NCBI RefSeq assembly: GCF_021172045.1
Contig: NZ_CP087164.1
Location: 5,084,001-5,148,000, forward strand
From: Capillimicrobium parvum
GTDB taxonomy: Bacteria; Actinomycetota; Thermoleophilia; Solirubrobacterales; Solirubrobacteraceae
DNA: 64,000 bases
Direction of reading: 5' to 3'
The position numbers were made by a program, and so were the translations under genes. Positions 25,490 to 34,130 of this stretch are shown piece after piece. Position 1 is the first letter of the stretch. Each line of letters begins with the position of its first letter. Under the pieces are notes generated by a model. It was not told where the DNA came from. It made no database searches and saw only the letters and a list, made by a program, of their open reading frames with translations.

Positions 25490-26596
25490 TCAGCGCAACG
25501 CGGCGGCGAGGCGATACGCGAGCGCCTCGAAGGCGAGCTCCTCGGTCACGTTGAGGCTCAGGCGCATGCGCGTGTCGTCGACGAGGTCGACGCCCGCGCG
25601 CAGCTTCGCGGCGGCCCGGCCCTCCGCGTCCGCGGCGAGCTGTTCGCGGCGGTCGGTGTTGTGGACGACCTCCGGCACGCCGTCGGCGATGCAGGCCAGG
25701 TCGCGCAGCCACAGGCCGGTCAGCTGCAGCCCGAGGTCCAGCGCCGCAGTCTTCGCTCGCCGGTGGGCCCGTTTGCCGCGCTCGGCGCCCTCGCGCTCCA
25801 CGCGCTTGCGGTCGCGCTGGGCCGCGTACTCGAGCTCGCCGCTGGTCCGTCCCTCGACCTCCGCCGCCGCCTGCTCGCCCGCCGCGGCCGCCTGGGCGAG
25901 CAGCGCAGCCCACGGCTTGCCGGCCGGCTCCGCGCTCAGCGCGGCGCGGACGAAGCGCTCGGCGGCGTCGCGCATCGCAGGACCGGTGCCGAGCGCCAGC
26001 GCGAGCGCGGTGTCGCCGTCGCCGAGCGCGAGGCGGGCGCACGCCGCGGCGGTCTCGGGCGCGACGCCGTGGCGCTCGAGCCGCGCGGCGAGGGCCTCCG
26101 GCGGGCGGGCGTCGAAGCGCACGAGCTGGCAGCGCGAGGCGATGGTCGGCAGCACCTCGCCCGGCCGGTCGGTCAGCAGGACGAGGTGGGCGAAGTCGGG
26201 CGGCTCCTCGAGCGTCTTGAGCATGCGGTTGGCCGCCTGGTCGTTCATGGTGTCCGCGCGCTCGATGACGAAGACGCGACGCTGCGCCTCGAACGGGGTG
26301 CGCGTGGCGGCCGCGACGACGGGCTCGTCGATGTCGGAGACGAGCATCTCGGCGGCGCCGCTGGGCGCGACCCAGGTGAGGTCGGGGTGCGCGCCGGAGC
26401 GCACCCTGGCCGCGGCGCCGGCCGGGTCGGCGGCGCCGTCGGCGAGCAGCGCTGCGGCCAGCTCGCGCGCGACCTCGCGCTTGCCGCTGCCGGCCGGGCC
26501 GTGGAAGAGGTAGGCGTGGCTGGCGTGCCCGTCCGGCGGGAGCGCGGGGGTGAGCACGGCGCGCGCGTGCGGGTGGTCCTCGGTGCCGGGCAGCAT
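25490..26596 (-). CDS. holB: DNA polymerase III delta' subunit
   Basis: 368 residues. AAA+ clamp-loader protein: AYLFHGPAGSGKREVA (Walker A), VIERADTMNDQAANRMLKTLEEPP (the Walker B region and the conserved NALLKTLEEPP-type motif) and LPTIASRCQLVRF (the sensor 1 SRC motif). The four-cysteine zinc module normally between Walker A and the HPDL motif is absent. The C-terminal half is helical and charged. It acts with DnaX and delta to load the sliding clamp. In many actinobacteria holB follows tmk; here it is on the opposite strand, separated from tmk by one gene. Confidence 0.9.
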   Translation of the reverse strand: MLPGTEDHPHARAVLTPALPPDGHASHAYLFHGPAGSGKREVARELAAALLADGAADPAGAAARVRSGAHPDLTWVAPSGAAEMLVSDIDEPVVAAATRTPFEAQRRVFVIERADTMNDQAANRMLKTLEEPPDFAHLVLLTDRPGEVLPTIASRCQLVRFDARPPEALAARLERHGVAPETAAACARLALGDGDTALALALGTGPAMRDAAERFVRAALSAEPAGKPWAALLAQAAAAGEQAAAEVEGRTSGELEYAAQRDRKRVEREGAERGKRAHRRAKTAALDLGLQLTGLWLRDLACIADGVPEVVHNTDRREQLAADAEGRAAAKLRAGVDLVDDTRMRLSLNVTEELAFEALAYRLAAALR

Positions 26597-26629
26597 CCCC
26601 CGGGGATGCTAGATGGCGCGGTCCGCCGA

Positions 26630-27136
26630 TCAGGCGTGGCCGATGGCGAACCCGACGGCCGCGACGATCGCACCGCCGAGCGTCACCTGCACGAGCGACA
26701 GCCGCATCGACACGTCGAGGTAGCGCTTGCGCACCCACGCGATGGCGAGCAGTTCGATGGCCACGACGACGTACGCGATCGCCAGCGCGGTGCCGACGTC
26801 GGAGATCAGGAACGGAAGGGCGTGGAACGCACCGCCCACGAACGTGGCGCCGCCGGTGATGACGCCGCGCTGGATGGCGTCGCCGCGACCCGTGATCTCG
26901 CCGTCGTCGGACAGCGCCTCGGACAGGCCCATGCTGATCGCGGCGCCCAGGGCGGCCGCGAGCCCGACGAGCAGCGCCGCGCGCGAGCCCGAGACGTACG
27001 CCGCGGCGAAGATCGGCGCAAGGGTGGAGATCGTCCCGTCGATGAGGCCGATCAGGCCGGGCTGCACCACCTGCAGCAGGCGCTGGCGCTCGTCCGAGCG
27101 CCGCCAGTGCGCAATGGAGAGGGCGAGGGTCGTCAT
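26630..27136 (-). CDS. VIT/CCC1-family metal transporter
   Basis: 168 residues with about five hydrophobic segments. The N-terminal stretch VQPGLIGLIDGTISTLAPIFAAAYVSGS and the segment ALGAAISMGLSEALSDDGE fit the vacuolar-iron-transporter/CCC1 fold (G-DG-STLAPI). Expected role: moving Fe2+ or Mn2+ out of the cytosol. A perfect Fur-family-type palindrome sits 21 bases upstream of the ATG, so metal-dependent repression or activation is likely. An in-frame ATG at 27175 lies inside that palindrome and is not used here. Confidence 0.78.
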   Translation of the reverse strand: MTTLALSIAHWRRSDERQRLLQVVQPGLIGLIDGTISTLAPIFAAAYVSGSRAALLVGLAAALGAAISMGLSEALSDDGEITGRGDAIQRGVITGGATFVGGAFHALPFLISDVGTALAIAYVVVAIELLAIAWVRKRYLDVSMRLSLVQVTLGGAIVAAVGFAIGHA

Positions 27137-27156
27137 GGGCGAGCAATCTAGCACGC

Positions 27157-27177
27157 TATTGCAAGCGATTTGCAATA
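27157..27177. promoter_or_regulatory. Fur-family-like operator (TATTGCAA-N5-TTGCAATA)
   Basis: Perfect inverted repeat with 8-base arms and 5-base spacer GCGAT. Its core TTGCAA-N5-TTGCAA matches the spacing and sequence reported for nickel-responsive Nur in Streptomyces (tGCaa-n5-ttGCa) and resembles other Fur-family boxes. It lies between the divergent metal transporter gene and tmk, much closer to the transporter start. AT-rich in a GC-rich background. Confidence 0.7.
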
Positions 27178-27222
27178 AGGAGTCCCTAATAAGGGCGCCC
27201 GAAGACGTAGGCTCCGGCCGCC

Positions 27223-27822
27223 ATGGCGCTCATCACCATCGAGGGCATCGACGGTGCCGGGAAGTCGACGCTCGCCGCAGCGCTCGCCCGCGAGATCCCC
27301 GGCGCCGTGCTGCTGCGCGAGCCGGGCGGCGTCGCGTTGTCGGAGCGCCTGCGCGAGGTCGTCAAGGACCCGGCGCTGACCGTCGGCCCGCGTGCCGAGG
27401 CCCTGATCTACGCGGCCGCGCGCGCCCAGCTCGTCGAGGAGGCGGTGCGCCCGGCGATCGAGCGCGGCGGCACCGTGCTGCTCGACCGCTTCGTCGACTC
27501 GTCGCTCGCCTACCAGGGGGCCGGACGAGGCCTGGGCGTCGACGCGGTGCGGGCGATCAACGAGTTCGCCACGGGCGGCCTGCGGCCCGACCGGACGCTG
27601 CTGCTGCGCGTCGACCCAGCAGTGGGCCGGGCACGCGCCGCCGGGCGCGGGGAGGCGCCGGACCGCCTCGAGCGTGAGGCCGACGCGTTCTTCGCCGCGA
27701 TCGCCGCCGCCTACGACGAGCTGGCCGCCGGCGATCGCGAGCGCTTCGTCGTGCTCGACGCCGCCGCGCCGCCCGACCGGATCCTGGCGGACGCGTTGCG
27801 CGCGCTGGGCCGCACGCCATAG
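27223..27822 (+). CDS. tmk: Thymidylate kinase
   Basis: 199 residues. P-loop EGIDGAGKSTLA at residues 5-16, DRF-x-DSS motif (LLDRFVDSSLAYQG) and a LID segment AGRGEAPDRLEREADAFF. It phosphorylates dTMP to dTDP with ATP for DNA synthesis. The product is slightly shorter than the E. coli enzyme but complete. It runs away from the metal-transporter gene and is followed after 11 bases by an alpha/beta-hydrolase gene. Confidence 0.94.
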   Translation: MALITIEGIDGAGKSTLAAALAREIPGAVLLREPGGVALSERLREVVKDPALTVGPRAEALIYAAARAQLVEEAVRPAIERGGTVLLDRFVDSSLAYQGAGRGLGVDAVRAINEFATGGLRPDRTLLLRVDPAVGRARAAGRGEAPDRLEREADAFFAAIAAAYDELAAGDRERFVVLDAAAPPDRILADALRALGRTP

Positions 27823-27833
27823 GTTCGCCCGCC

Positions 27834-28703
27834 ATGGACTCCCCTCCGCCCGAGCTCGTCGACACCGCCGAAGGCCCGATCGAAGTGGGCCGCCGGGGCA
27901 GCGGCCCGCCCGTCCTGCTCGTCCACGGGACGCCGGGCGGCTCGGACTCGTCGCTCGCGATGGGGCGCTTCCTCGTCGACGCGGGCTTCGAGCTCATCGC
28001 GCCCTCGCGGCCCGGCTACCTCACGACGCCGCTCGACGGGCGCGAGTCGATCGACGCCCAGGCCGACCTGCTCGCGGCGCTGCTCGACGCGCTCGGCCAC
28101 GATCGCGCCGGCATCGTGACCTGGTCGGGCGGCGGCCCCAGCGGCTACCGGCTCGCCGTGCGCCACCCCGAGCGGGTGAGCGCGCTCGTCCCGTTCGCCG
28201 CCGTCAGCCACGACTACCACGTCGCCGACGAGGACCTCGAGTCGGAGCTGCTGAGGACGCGGCCGGGCACCTGGGCCCTGCGCTTCCTCGCCGACCATGC
28301 GCCGAAGTCGGCGATCGCCCAGACGCTGAAGGCCGAGGGCGACCTGACCAGGCAGGAGCTCAAGGCGCTCGTCGAGGAGGTCGTCGACGACGAGGCGCAG
28401 CGCGACGTCGTGCTGACGATGGTCCACGTGGTCGGCGACTACGAGCACCGCCGCGCGGGGATGGACAACGACTTCGCGCGGTTCGCGGAGATCGAGACGC
28501 TGGAGCTCGAGCGCATCAGCGCGCCGACGCTCGTCGTCAACGGCGACGCGGACACCGACGTGGTGCCCGAGTACAGCGACCACGCGGCGGCGACCATCCC
28601 GGGAGCGCAGCGGCTCATCATGGCGCGCGGCACGCACCTGTGCCTGTTCGCCCACCCGGAGGCGGCGCGGGCGCAGGCGCGGGTCGTCGCGCACCTGCGC
28701 TAG
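27834..28703 (+). CDS. Alpha/beta-hydrolase
   Basis: 289 residues. Oxyanion-hole HGTPGG motif (VLLVHGTPGGSDS), nucleophile elbow TWSGGGPSGYRLA with the catalytic Ser in WSGGG, acid in NGDADTDVVPEYS and the catalytic His in RGTHLCLFAHPE. Cytosolic, no signal peptide. The substrate is not predictable; it resembles small esterases and epoxide-hydrolase-like proteins. Probably co-transcribed with tmk. Its last four bases overlap the end of the convergent cupin gene. Confidence 0.85.
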   Translation: MDSPPPELVDTAEGPIEVGRRGSGPPVLLVHGTPGGSDSSLAMGRFLVDAGFELIAPSRPGYLTTPLDGRESIDAQADLLAALLDALGHDRAGIVTWSGGGPSGYRLAVRHPERVSALVPFAAVSHDYHVADEDLESELLRTRPGTWALRFLADHAPKSAIAQTLKAEGDLTRQELKALVEEVVDDEAQRDVVLTMVHVVGDYEHRRAGMDNDFARFAEIETLELERISAPTLVVNGDADTDVVPEYSDHAAATIPGAQRLIMARGTHLCLFAHPEAARAQARVVAHLR

Positions 28704-29095
28704 CCGGAGTAGTCGTCGTCGGTGACGTGCTCGAGCCAGTGCGCGGCGTAGCCCTCGCCGTCGGCCTCCTGCATCGCGAGGTGGGTCATGAAGTTCTCCG
28801 GCGCCGCGCCGTGCCAGTGCTCCTCGCCGGGCTCGAAGCGGACGGTGTCGCCGGCCCGGATCTCCTCGACCGGGCCGCCGCGCCGCTGCGCCCGGCCCAC
28901 CCCCTCGATCACGTGGATGACCTGCCCGAGCGGGTGCGTGTGCCAGGCGGTGCGCGCGGCCGGGGTGAAGTGGACGCTGAGCGCCTGCATGCGCGAGGGC
29001 GGCACGTTGGCGGCGATCGGGTCGATCCAGACGTCGCCGGTGAACCAGTCGGCGGGGCCGCGGACGGTGGCCTGGCGTGAGCGGGTGATCTCCAT
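28700..29095 (-). CDS. Small cupin protein, mandelonitrile-lyase-like
   Basis: 131 residues. Cupin motif 1 TAWHTHPLGQVIHVIEGVG provides His, His and Gln, and motif 2 FEPGEEHWHGAAP provides His. The AWHTHP-G-Q and HWHGA pattern is that of the manganese hydroxynitrile-lyase-like cupins (COG1917). The last residues overlap the convergent hydrolase gene by four bases. The function in this organism is unknown. Confidence 0.8.
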   Translation of the reverse strand: MEITRSRQATVRGPADWFTGDVWIDPIAANVPPSRMQALSVHFTPAARTAWHTHPLGQVIHVIEGVGRAQRRGGPVEEIRAGDTVRFEPGEEHWHGAAPENFMTHLAMQEADGEGYAAHWLEHVTDDDYSG

Positions 29096-29255
29096 GGGGC
29101 GATCCTCCTACGGGCGGGGGTCGATGACGAGGCCGGAGGGGCCGTGAACGGCCTAAATGTCTGCTCGAGCCGCTCGACGCCGTGCCCGGCGCGCGCCGGC
29201 GCCGGCGCCGCGGCGGGCCGCCGGCCGTCCGTCCGCGGCTACGCTCTGGCGCTTC

Positions 29256-29726
29256 ATGCGACGCCTCCTCCGCGCCGTCATGCTCGCGGCGGCCGCCGGC
29301 GCTCTGGCGCTGGGGGCCGCGGTCCCCGCGTGGGGCCAGACGACGCCTGCCCCGCCGACGACGGTCCCGCCGACCCCGACGCTGCCCGTCGATCCGGCGC
29401 TGCCCAGCGTGCCGACGACGAGCTCGGCGGCGCCGCCCACGACGACCGGCTCGACGTCCACCGGCCAGGCGACGACGAGCACGACCGCCGCGGCGCCCGC
29501 GTCGGACCCGGGCTCGGGCTCGGGCGACGGGCCGCCGGCCTGGCTCGTCGGGCTGATCGTCCTCGGCGCGCTCGCGGTCCTCGTCGTGCTGCTGTGGGCG
29601 CTCGCCCGGCTGACGGCGTGGGAGCCCCGGTGGCTGCCCTCCGCGCGCCACTCGATCGGCGAGGCGGGCTACCGCACGAGCGCGGGCTGGGCCGAGTTCC
29701 GCGACTGGCTGCGCTTCCGCCGCTGA
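29256..29726 (+). CDS. Secreted or membrane-anchored Pro/Thr-rich protein
   Basis: 156 residues. N-terminal signal peptide MRRLLRAVMLAAAAGALALG with cleavage near AWGQ, then a low-complexity Pro/Thr/Ser-rich stretch (about 25-95), one transmembrane segment (LVGLIVLGALAVLVVLLWAL, about 98-117) and a short charged C-terminus with two Trp. No known domain. The start at 29256 is chosen because the upstream in-frame extension (from 29157) is arginine-rich and non-signal-like. Confidence 0.6.
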   Translation: MRRLLRAVMLAAAAGALALGAAVPAWGQTTPAPPTTVPPTPTLPVDPALPSVPTTSSAAPPTTTGSTSTGQATTSTTAAAPASDPGSGSGDGPPAWLVGLIVLGALAVLVVLLWALARLTAWEPRWLPSARHSIGEAGYRTSAGWAEFRDWLRFRR

Positions 29727-29736
29727 CCGCGCCGGT

Positions 29737-30171
29737 TCAGCGCGCGCGCCAGCCGGTCCAGCGCTCGACGTCGATGGCCAGGACGGGTCCGGTGGGCGGC
29801 GTGGCGGCGTACTGCTCGTAGCGCGCGGCGAGCAGGGCCACCGCGTGCTGCGCCTCGGGCTCGTCCGGTTCGATCACGCGGCCGTGGCCGTCGGCGCGCA
29901 CCCACCACAGCGCGGTCCAGTCGTGCTCGTAGTGGTCGGCGAGCAGCGCCACCCGGGGGTTGGCCCGGACGTTGTCCAGGCGCCGCAGCTTCGTCGTGCG
30001 CTTCGGCTTGGCGTCGACCGCGGAGTAGACCGTCCCGCCGCCGTCGCGCGACGCCTCACGGTCGAGCGCGAACACCATCGGCACGAGGTGAGGCGCGCCG
30101 TTGGGCCCGACCGTGGCCAGCCGTGCCACGCGGGCGCCGGCGAACATTCGGCATGCCTCGTCGGCGGTCAC
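29737..30171 (-). CDS. PPOX-class F420-dependent enzyme (TIGR03668-like)
   Basis: 144 residues from GTG. Split-barrel flavin/F420-binding fold: ARVARLATVGPNGAPHLVPMVFAL, TKLRRLDNVRANPRVALLADHY, WTALWWVRADGHGRVI and a C-terminal WTGWRAR. The LATV-PNG-PHLVP opening is typical of the actinobacterial F420 branch of pyridoxamine-phosphate-oxidase-like proteins. The GTG overlaps the stop of the upstream luciferase-like gene (GTGA), so the two are coupled and both probably use F420H2. Confidence 0.82.
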   Translation of the reverse strand: MTADEACRMFAGARVARLATVGPNGAPHLVPMVFALDREASRDGGGTVYSAVDAKPKRTTKLRRLDNVRANPRVALLADHYEHDWTALWWVRADGHGRVIEPDEPEAQHAVALLAARYEQYAATPPTGPVLAIDVERWTGWRAR

Positions 30172-31004
30172 GCTTCCCCGTTGCACTCGGCGACCGCGGC
30201 CTCCCAGCGCTCGAGCGCCTGCTCGACCGGGCCGCGCGACGCCGACGGCAGCCAGCGCACGACCCGCGTGATCCCGGCCTCGCGGAAGCGCTCGAGCACC
30301 TCGGCCTTGGCCGGCACGCTGATGACCTGGACCTCGATCGGCCGGTCGGCCCGCGCGCGCAGCTCCTCGGCGCGGCGGATCAGGTCGCCGGGATCGCTGA
30401 AGTTCGGAAACCAGACGTCGCCGTAGGCGAGCACGCGGTCCAGGACGGTCGGGCCCTCGCCGCCCACGAGGATCGGCGGGTGCGGCCTCTGGACCGGCTT
30501 GGGCCACGACCAGATGCGCTCGAACTCGACGAACGTGCCGTGGTAGCTGGCCTCGTCCTGGGTCCAGATCGCCTTCATCGCCTCGACCCGCTCGCGCATG
30601 AGCGCCATGCGCGTTCGCGGGTCTGTGCCGTGGTTGCGCAGCTCCTCGCGGTTCCAGCCGGCGCCGACGCCGAACTCGAAGCGCCCGCCCGACAGCCGGT
30701 CGAGGCTGGCGACCTCCTTGGCCGTCACGATCGGGTCGCGCTCGGTGACGAGGCAGATGCCGCTGCCGATCCGCAGGCGGCTCGTCGCGGCGGCGGCGGC
30801 GGTGAGCGCGACGAAGAGGTCATAGCAGTGCCAGTACTTGCGCGGGAGCGGTTTGCCGGCGGGCCACGGCGTCTCCCGGCTGGCCGGGATGTGGGTGTGC
30901 TCGGCGAAGAACAGCGACTCGTGGCCGCGCTCCTCGACGAGCTTGGCGACGGCGCCCGGGTCGAGCGCGGTGTGGGTCGGGAAGAAGCCGATGCCGAAGT
31001 CCAT
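30168..31004 (-). CDS. LLM-class F420-dependent oxidoreductase
   Basis: 278 residues. Luciferase-like TIM barrel: GIGFFPTHTALDPG, ESLFFAEHTHIP, LRIGSGICLVTERDPIVTAKEVASLDRLSGGRFEFGVGAGWN (the hallmark middle block), and PILVGGEGPTVLDRVLAYGDVWFP. It resembles the TIGR03619/Rv2161c group of actinobacterial F420-dependent oxidoreductases. Its stop overlaps the start of the PPOX-class gene. It is divergent from nrdJ across 180 bases. Confidence 0.85.
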   Translation of the reverse strand: MDFGIGFFPTHTALDPGAVAKLVEERGHESLFFAEHTHIPASRETPWPAGKPLPRKYWHCYDLFVALTAAAAATSRLRIGSGICLVTERDPIVTAKEVASLDRLSGGRFEFGVGAGWNREELRNHGTDPRTRMALMRERVEAMKAIWTQDEASYHGTFVEFERIWSWPKPVQRPHPPILVGGEGPTVLDRVLAYGDVWFPNFSDPGDLIRRAEELRARADRPIEVQVISVPAKAEVLERFREAGITRVVRWLPSASRGPVEQALERWEAAVAECNGEA

Positions 31005-31184
31005 GGAAGCTAAAATGACAGGTGGATGCGGGGTCTTCGCAGTGGGCCCGCCGCCGGTGCGCTGTTCCGTCCGAGCCCAGGTGCACCCTAGACAGCCCGC
31101 GCACCGCCACCGAGCACCGCGCCCCGTCGAGGCAGACGACGAGATTTACCTGCATCCGCATCGTTTTCCGGGAGGACCAGCATC
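31005..31184. other. Divergent intergenic region before nrdJ
   Basis: No gene. GGGAGGA at about 31172-31178 is the nrdJ ribosome site. I looked for a cobalamin riboswitch box and for paired NrdR boxes and saw neither, so how nrdJ is controlled remains open. Confidence 0.4.
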
Positions 31185-34079
31185 ATGACGGACACCAGCG
31201 CACACACCCCACTCGCCACCGACTTCCAGGCGGGTGAGGCGCTGCGCGTCCGGCGGCTGTTCACGACCTCCGGCGCCCACCCGTTCGACACGGTCGAATG
31301 GGAGCTGCGCGACGCGCGCATCGGCCACGGCGACAAGGTCGCCTTCGAGCAGCGCGACGTCGAGTTCCCGGCGTCGTGGTCGCAGAACTCCACGAACATC
31401 GTCTCCCAGAAGTACTTCCGCGGCCAGCTCGACTCGCCGACCCGCGAGCGCTCGGTCAAGCAGATGATCTCCCGCGTCGCGGGGACGATCGCCGACTGGG
31501 GCCGTTCGCGCGGCTACTTCGCCACCGCGGAGGACGGCGACGCCTTCGAGGCCGAGCTGACCTACATCCTGCTGCACCAGATGGCGGCGTTCAACAGCCC
31601 CGTCTGGTTCAACGTCGGGTTCGAGGAGAACCCTCAGTGCTCAGCGTGCTTCATCCTTTCCGTGGACGACACGATGGAGTCGATCCTCGAGTGGAACACC
31701 AAGGAGGGCAAGATCTTCCGCGGCGGCTCGGGGTCCGGCATCAACCTGTCGAAGATCCGCGGGTCGAAGGAGCCGCTGAGCAAGGGCGGCACCGCCTCGG
31801 GCCCCGTGTCCTTCATGCGCGGCGCCGATGCGTGGGCCGGCACGATCAAGTCCGGCGGCAAGACGCGCCGCGCGGCGAAGATGGTCGTCCTCGACGTCGA
31901 CCACCCGGACATCGTCGACTTCATCGAGTGCAAGGCGCGCGAGGAGGACAAGGCCGAGGCGCTCGCGCGCGCGGGCTTCGACATGTCGATCGACGGCGAC
32001 GGCTTCACCTCGATCCAGTACCAGAACGCGAACAACTCGGTGCGGGTCACCGAGGAGTTCATGCGTGCGGTCGAGGCCGGCGGCGACTGGAGCACCGTCG
32101 CCCGCCAGACCGGTGAGATCGTCCAGACCATGCCCGCGCGCGAGGTCATGTCGAAGATCGCCGAGGCCGCGTGGCGCTGCGCCGACCCGGGCGTCCAGTA
32201 CGACACGACGATCAACCAGTGGCACACATGTCCTCAGAGCGGTCGAATTAATGCGAGTAATCCCTGCTCCGAATATATGCACGTGGACGACTCGGCCTGC
32301 AACCTCGCGTCGCTGAACCTCATGAAGTTCCGCCGGCCGGACGGCTCGTTCGACGTCGGCCGCTTCGAGCACGCCGTCGACATCATGTTCCTGGCGCAGG
32401 AGATCGTCGTCGGGCCGTCGAGCTACCCGACCGAGGAGATCGGCGCCAACGCCCGGGCCTTCCGCCAGCTCGGCATGGGCTATGCCAACCTGGGCGCGTA
32501 CCTGATGAGCAACGGCATGCCCTACGACTCCGACGAGGGTCGCGGGACGGCCGCCGCCGTCACCGCGCTGATGACGGGCCGGGCGTACCTCGGGTCGGCG
32601 CGGATCGCCGCGGCGATCGGGCCGTACGAGCGCTACGAGGAGAACCGCGAGCCGCACAACGGCGTCATGCGGATGCACCGCGACGCGTCGTACGCGATCC
32701 CGGACCGCTACTGCGGCGACGGCGACCTGCTCGCGGCCGCGCGGCGGTCGTGGGACGAGGCGGTCGCCGCGGGCGACGCGCACGGCTACCGCAACGCACA
32801 GGCGACGGTGCTCGCGCCGACCGGGACGATCTCGTTCCTCATGGACTGCGACACGACCGGCGTCGAGCCCGACTTCTCGCTCGTGAAGTACAAGGAGCTC
32901 GTCGGCGGCGGCCAGATGACGATCGTCAACCGCACGATCCCGATGGCGCTGCGCACGCTCGGCTACGGCGAGGAGGCCATCGAGCAGATCGAGGCCTACA
33001 TCAACGAACACGGCACGATCGTCGGCGCCCCGGGCCTCGACCCGGCGCACCTGCCGGTGTTCGACGTGGCGGTCGGCGAGCGCGCGATCTCGCACATGGG
33101 CCACATCAAGATGATGGGCGCGGTCCAGCCGTTCATCTCGGGCGCGATCTCCAAGACGGTGAACATGCCCCACGAGGTGACGTCGGACGACATCGCCGAC
33201 GCCTACATCCAGGCGTGGCGGCTCGGCGTCAAGGCGCTGGCCATCTACCGCGACGGCTCGAAGACCGCGCAGGCGCTGCGCACCGATGCGCAGATGGGCA
33301 AGGACGAGCCGGTCACGGTGATCGAGGGCTACTCGCAGGAGCAGCTCGACGAGGCGGTCGCCAACGCGGTGAGCAAGGTTCGCGCCGAGATGGGGCCCGC
33401 CCGGCGCAAGATGCCGCGCGAGCGCAAGTCGATCACGCACAAGTTCTCGCTCGGCGGCCACGAGGGCTACATCACGGCCGGCATGTACGAGGACGGGACG
33501 GTCGGCGAGATCTTCCTGACCGACATCGGCAAGGAGGGATCGACCCTGCGAGGGATGATGAACTCCTTCGCCACGGCGATTTCGATCGCGCTCCAGTACG
33601 GCGTGCCGCTCGAGACGCTCGTCGAGAAGTTCGCCTACATGCGCTTCGAGCCGGAGGGGATCACGCAGAACCCGGAGATCCCGTTCGCGAAGTCGATGCC
33701 CGACTACATCATGCGCTGGCTGGCCTCGCGGTTCTGCGACACCGACATCCAGGAGGACCTCGGCATCCTCACCCCGGCCGTCCGGGCGCGCAAGTCCGCC
33801 CAGGACGCCGCGCTGAGCATGGAGTCCGACACCGCCGGCCCGCACGGCAGCGACGACGGCTCCCCCTCCGCGAGCGCCACCGCAACCCCCGCCAACCCGG
33901 CCGGCACCGCGGCCGGCCAGCCGGCGGCCGCCGCGATGACCGACACCCCGCCCGTCGTCCCCGCCCGCCTGATGGGCCTGGACCTCGGACCGGCATGCAG
34001 CCAGTGCGGCGGCATGATGCAGCGCACGGGCTCGTGCTACACGTGCTCGAGCTGCGGCAACAACACCGGCTGCGGCTGA
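31185..34079 (+). CDS. nrdJ: Adenosylcobalamin-dependent (class II) ribonucleotide reductase
   Basis: 964 residues. Reduces ribonucleotides to deoxyribonucleotides using B12. Active-site loops: NPQCSACF (Cys152 and Cys155) with the redox-active Cys, GGSGSGINLSKIRGS, SGRINASNPCSEY with the radical Cys about 361, and SLNL. A TSCPD-type domain and a Cys-rich tail (CSQCGGMMQRTGSCYTC, then CG ends) complete it; the tail probably re-reduces the active site. A low-complexity Ser/Ala/Pro linker lies before the tail. Codons at 31632-31661 and 32226-32276 are unlike the rest of the gene (see findings). No nrdA/B partner is in the window. Confidence 0.94.
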   Translation: MTDTSAHTPLATDFQAGEALRVRRLFTTSGAHPFDTVEWELRDARIGHGDKVAFEQRDVEFPASWSQNSTNIVSQKYFRGQLDSPTRERSVKQMISRVAGTIADWGRSRGYFATAEDGDAFEAELTYILLHQMAAFNSPVWFNVGFEENPQCSACFILSVDDTMESILEWNTKEGKIFRGGSGSGINLSKIRGSKEPLSKGGTASGPVSFMRGADAWAGTIKSGGKTRRAAKMVVLDVDHPDIVDFIECKAREEDKAEALARAGFDMSIDGDGFTSIQYQNANNSVRVTEEFMRAVEAGGDWSTVARQTGEIVQTMPAREVMSKIAEAAWRCADPGVQYDTTINQWHTCPQSGRINASNPCSEYMHVDDSACNLASLNLMKFRRPDGSFDVGRFEHAVDIMFLAQEIVVGPSSYPTEEIGANARAFRQLGMGYANLGAYLMSNGMPYDSDEGRGTAAAVTALMTGRAYLGSARIAAAIGPYERYEENREPHNGVMRMHRDASYAIPDRYCGDGDLLAAARRSWDEAVAAGDAHGYRNAQATVLAPTGTISFLMDCDTTGVEPDFSLVKYKELVGGGQMTIVNRTIPMALRTLGYGEEAIEQIEAYINEHGTIVGAPGLDPAHLPVFDVAVGERAISHMGHIKMMGAVQPFISGAISKTVNMPHEVTSDDIADAYIQAWRLGVKALAIYRDGSKTAQALRTDAQMGKDEPVTVIEGYSQEQLDEAVANAVSKVRAEMGPARRKMPRERKSITHKFSLGGHEGYITAGMYEDGTVGEIFLTDIGKEGSTLRGMMNSFATAISIALQYGVPLETLVEKFAYMRFEPEGITQNPEIPFAKSMPDYIMRWLASRFCDTDIQEDLGILTPAVRARKSAQDAALSMESDTAGPHGSDDGSPSASATATPANPAGTAAGQPAAAAMTDTPPVVPARLMGLDLGPACSQCGGMMQRTGSCYTCSSCGNNTGCG

Positions 34080-34099
34080 GGCACGCACCGGCATGCGCG

Positions 34100-34126
34100 G
34101 TCGGGGAGCGCCTCGGCGCCCCCGAC
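34100..34126 (+). terminator. Strong hairpin after nrdJ
   Basis: GTCGGGG and GCGCC arms on the left pair with GGCGC and CCCCGAC on the right, with one bulged A and a tight loop. It begins 20 bases after the nrdJ stop. No T-run follows, but the stem is strong enough for termination or 3'-end protection, and it also precedes the 3' end of the convergent TetR remnant. Confidence 0.6.
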
Positions 34127-34130
34127 CCGC

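Noticed and set aside
31005-31184. Cobalamin riboswitch before the B12-dependent nrdJ
   Set aside because: I looked for the B12-box and related conserved core and did not see them; 180 bases is also short for a full riboswitch plus a divergent promoter.
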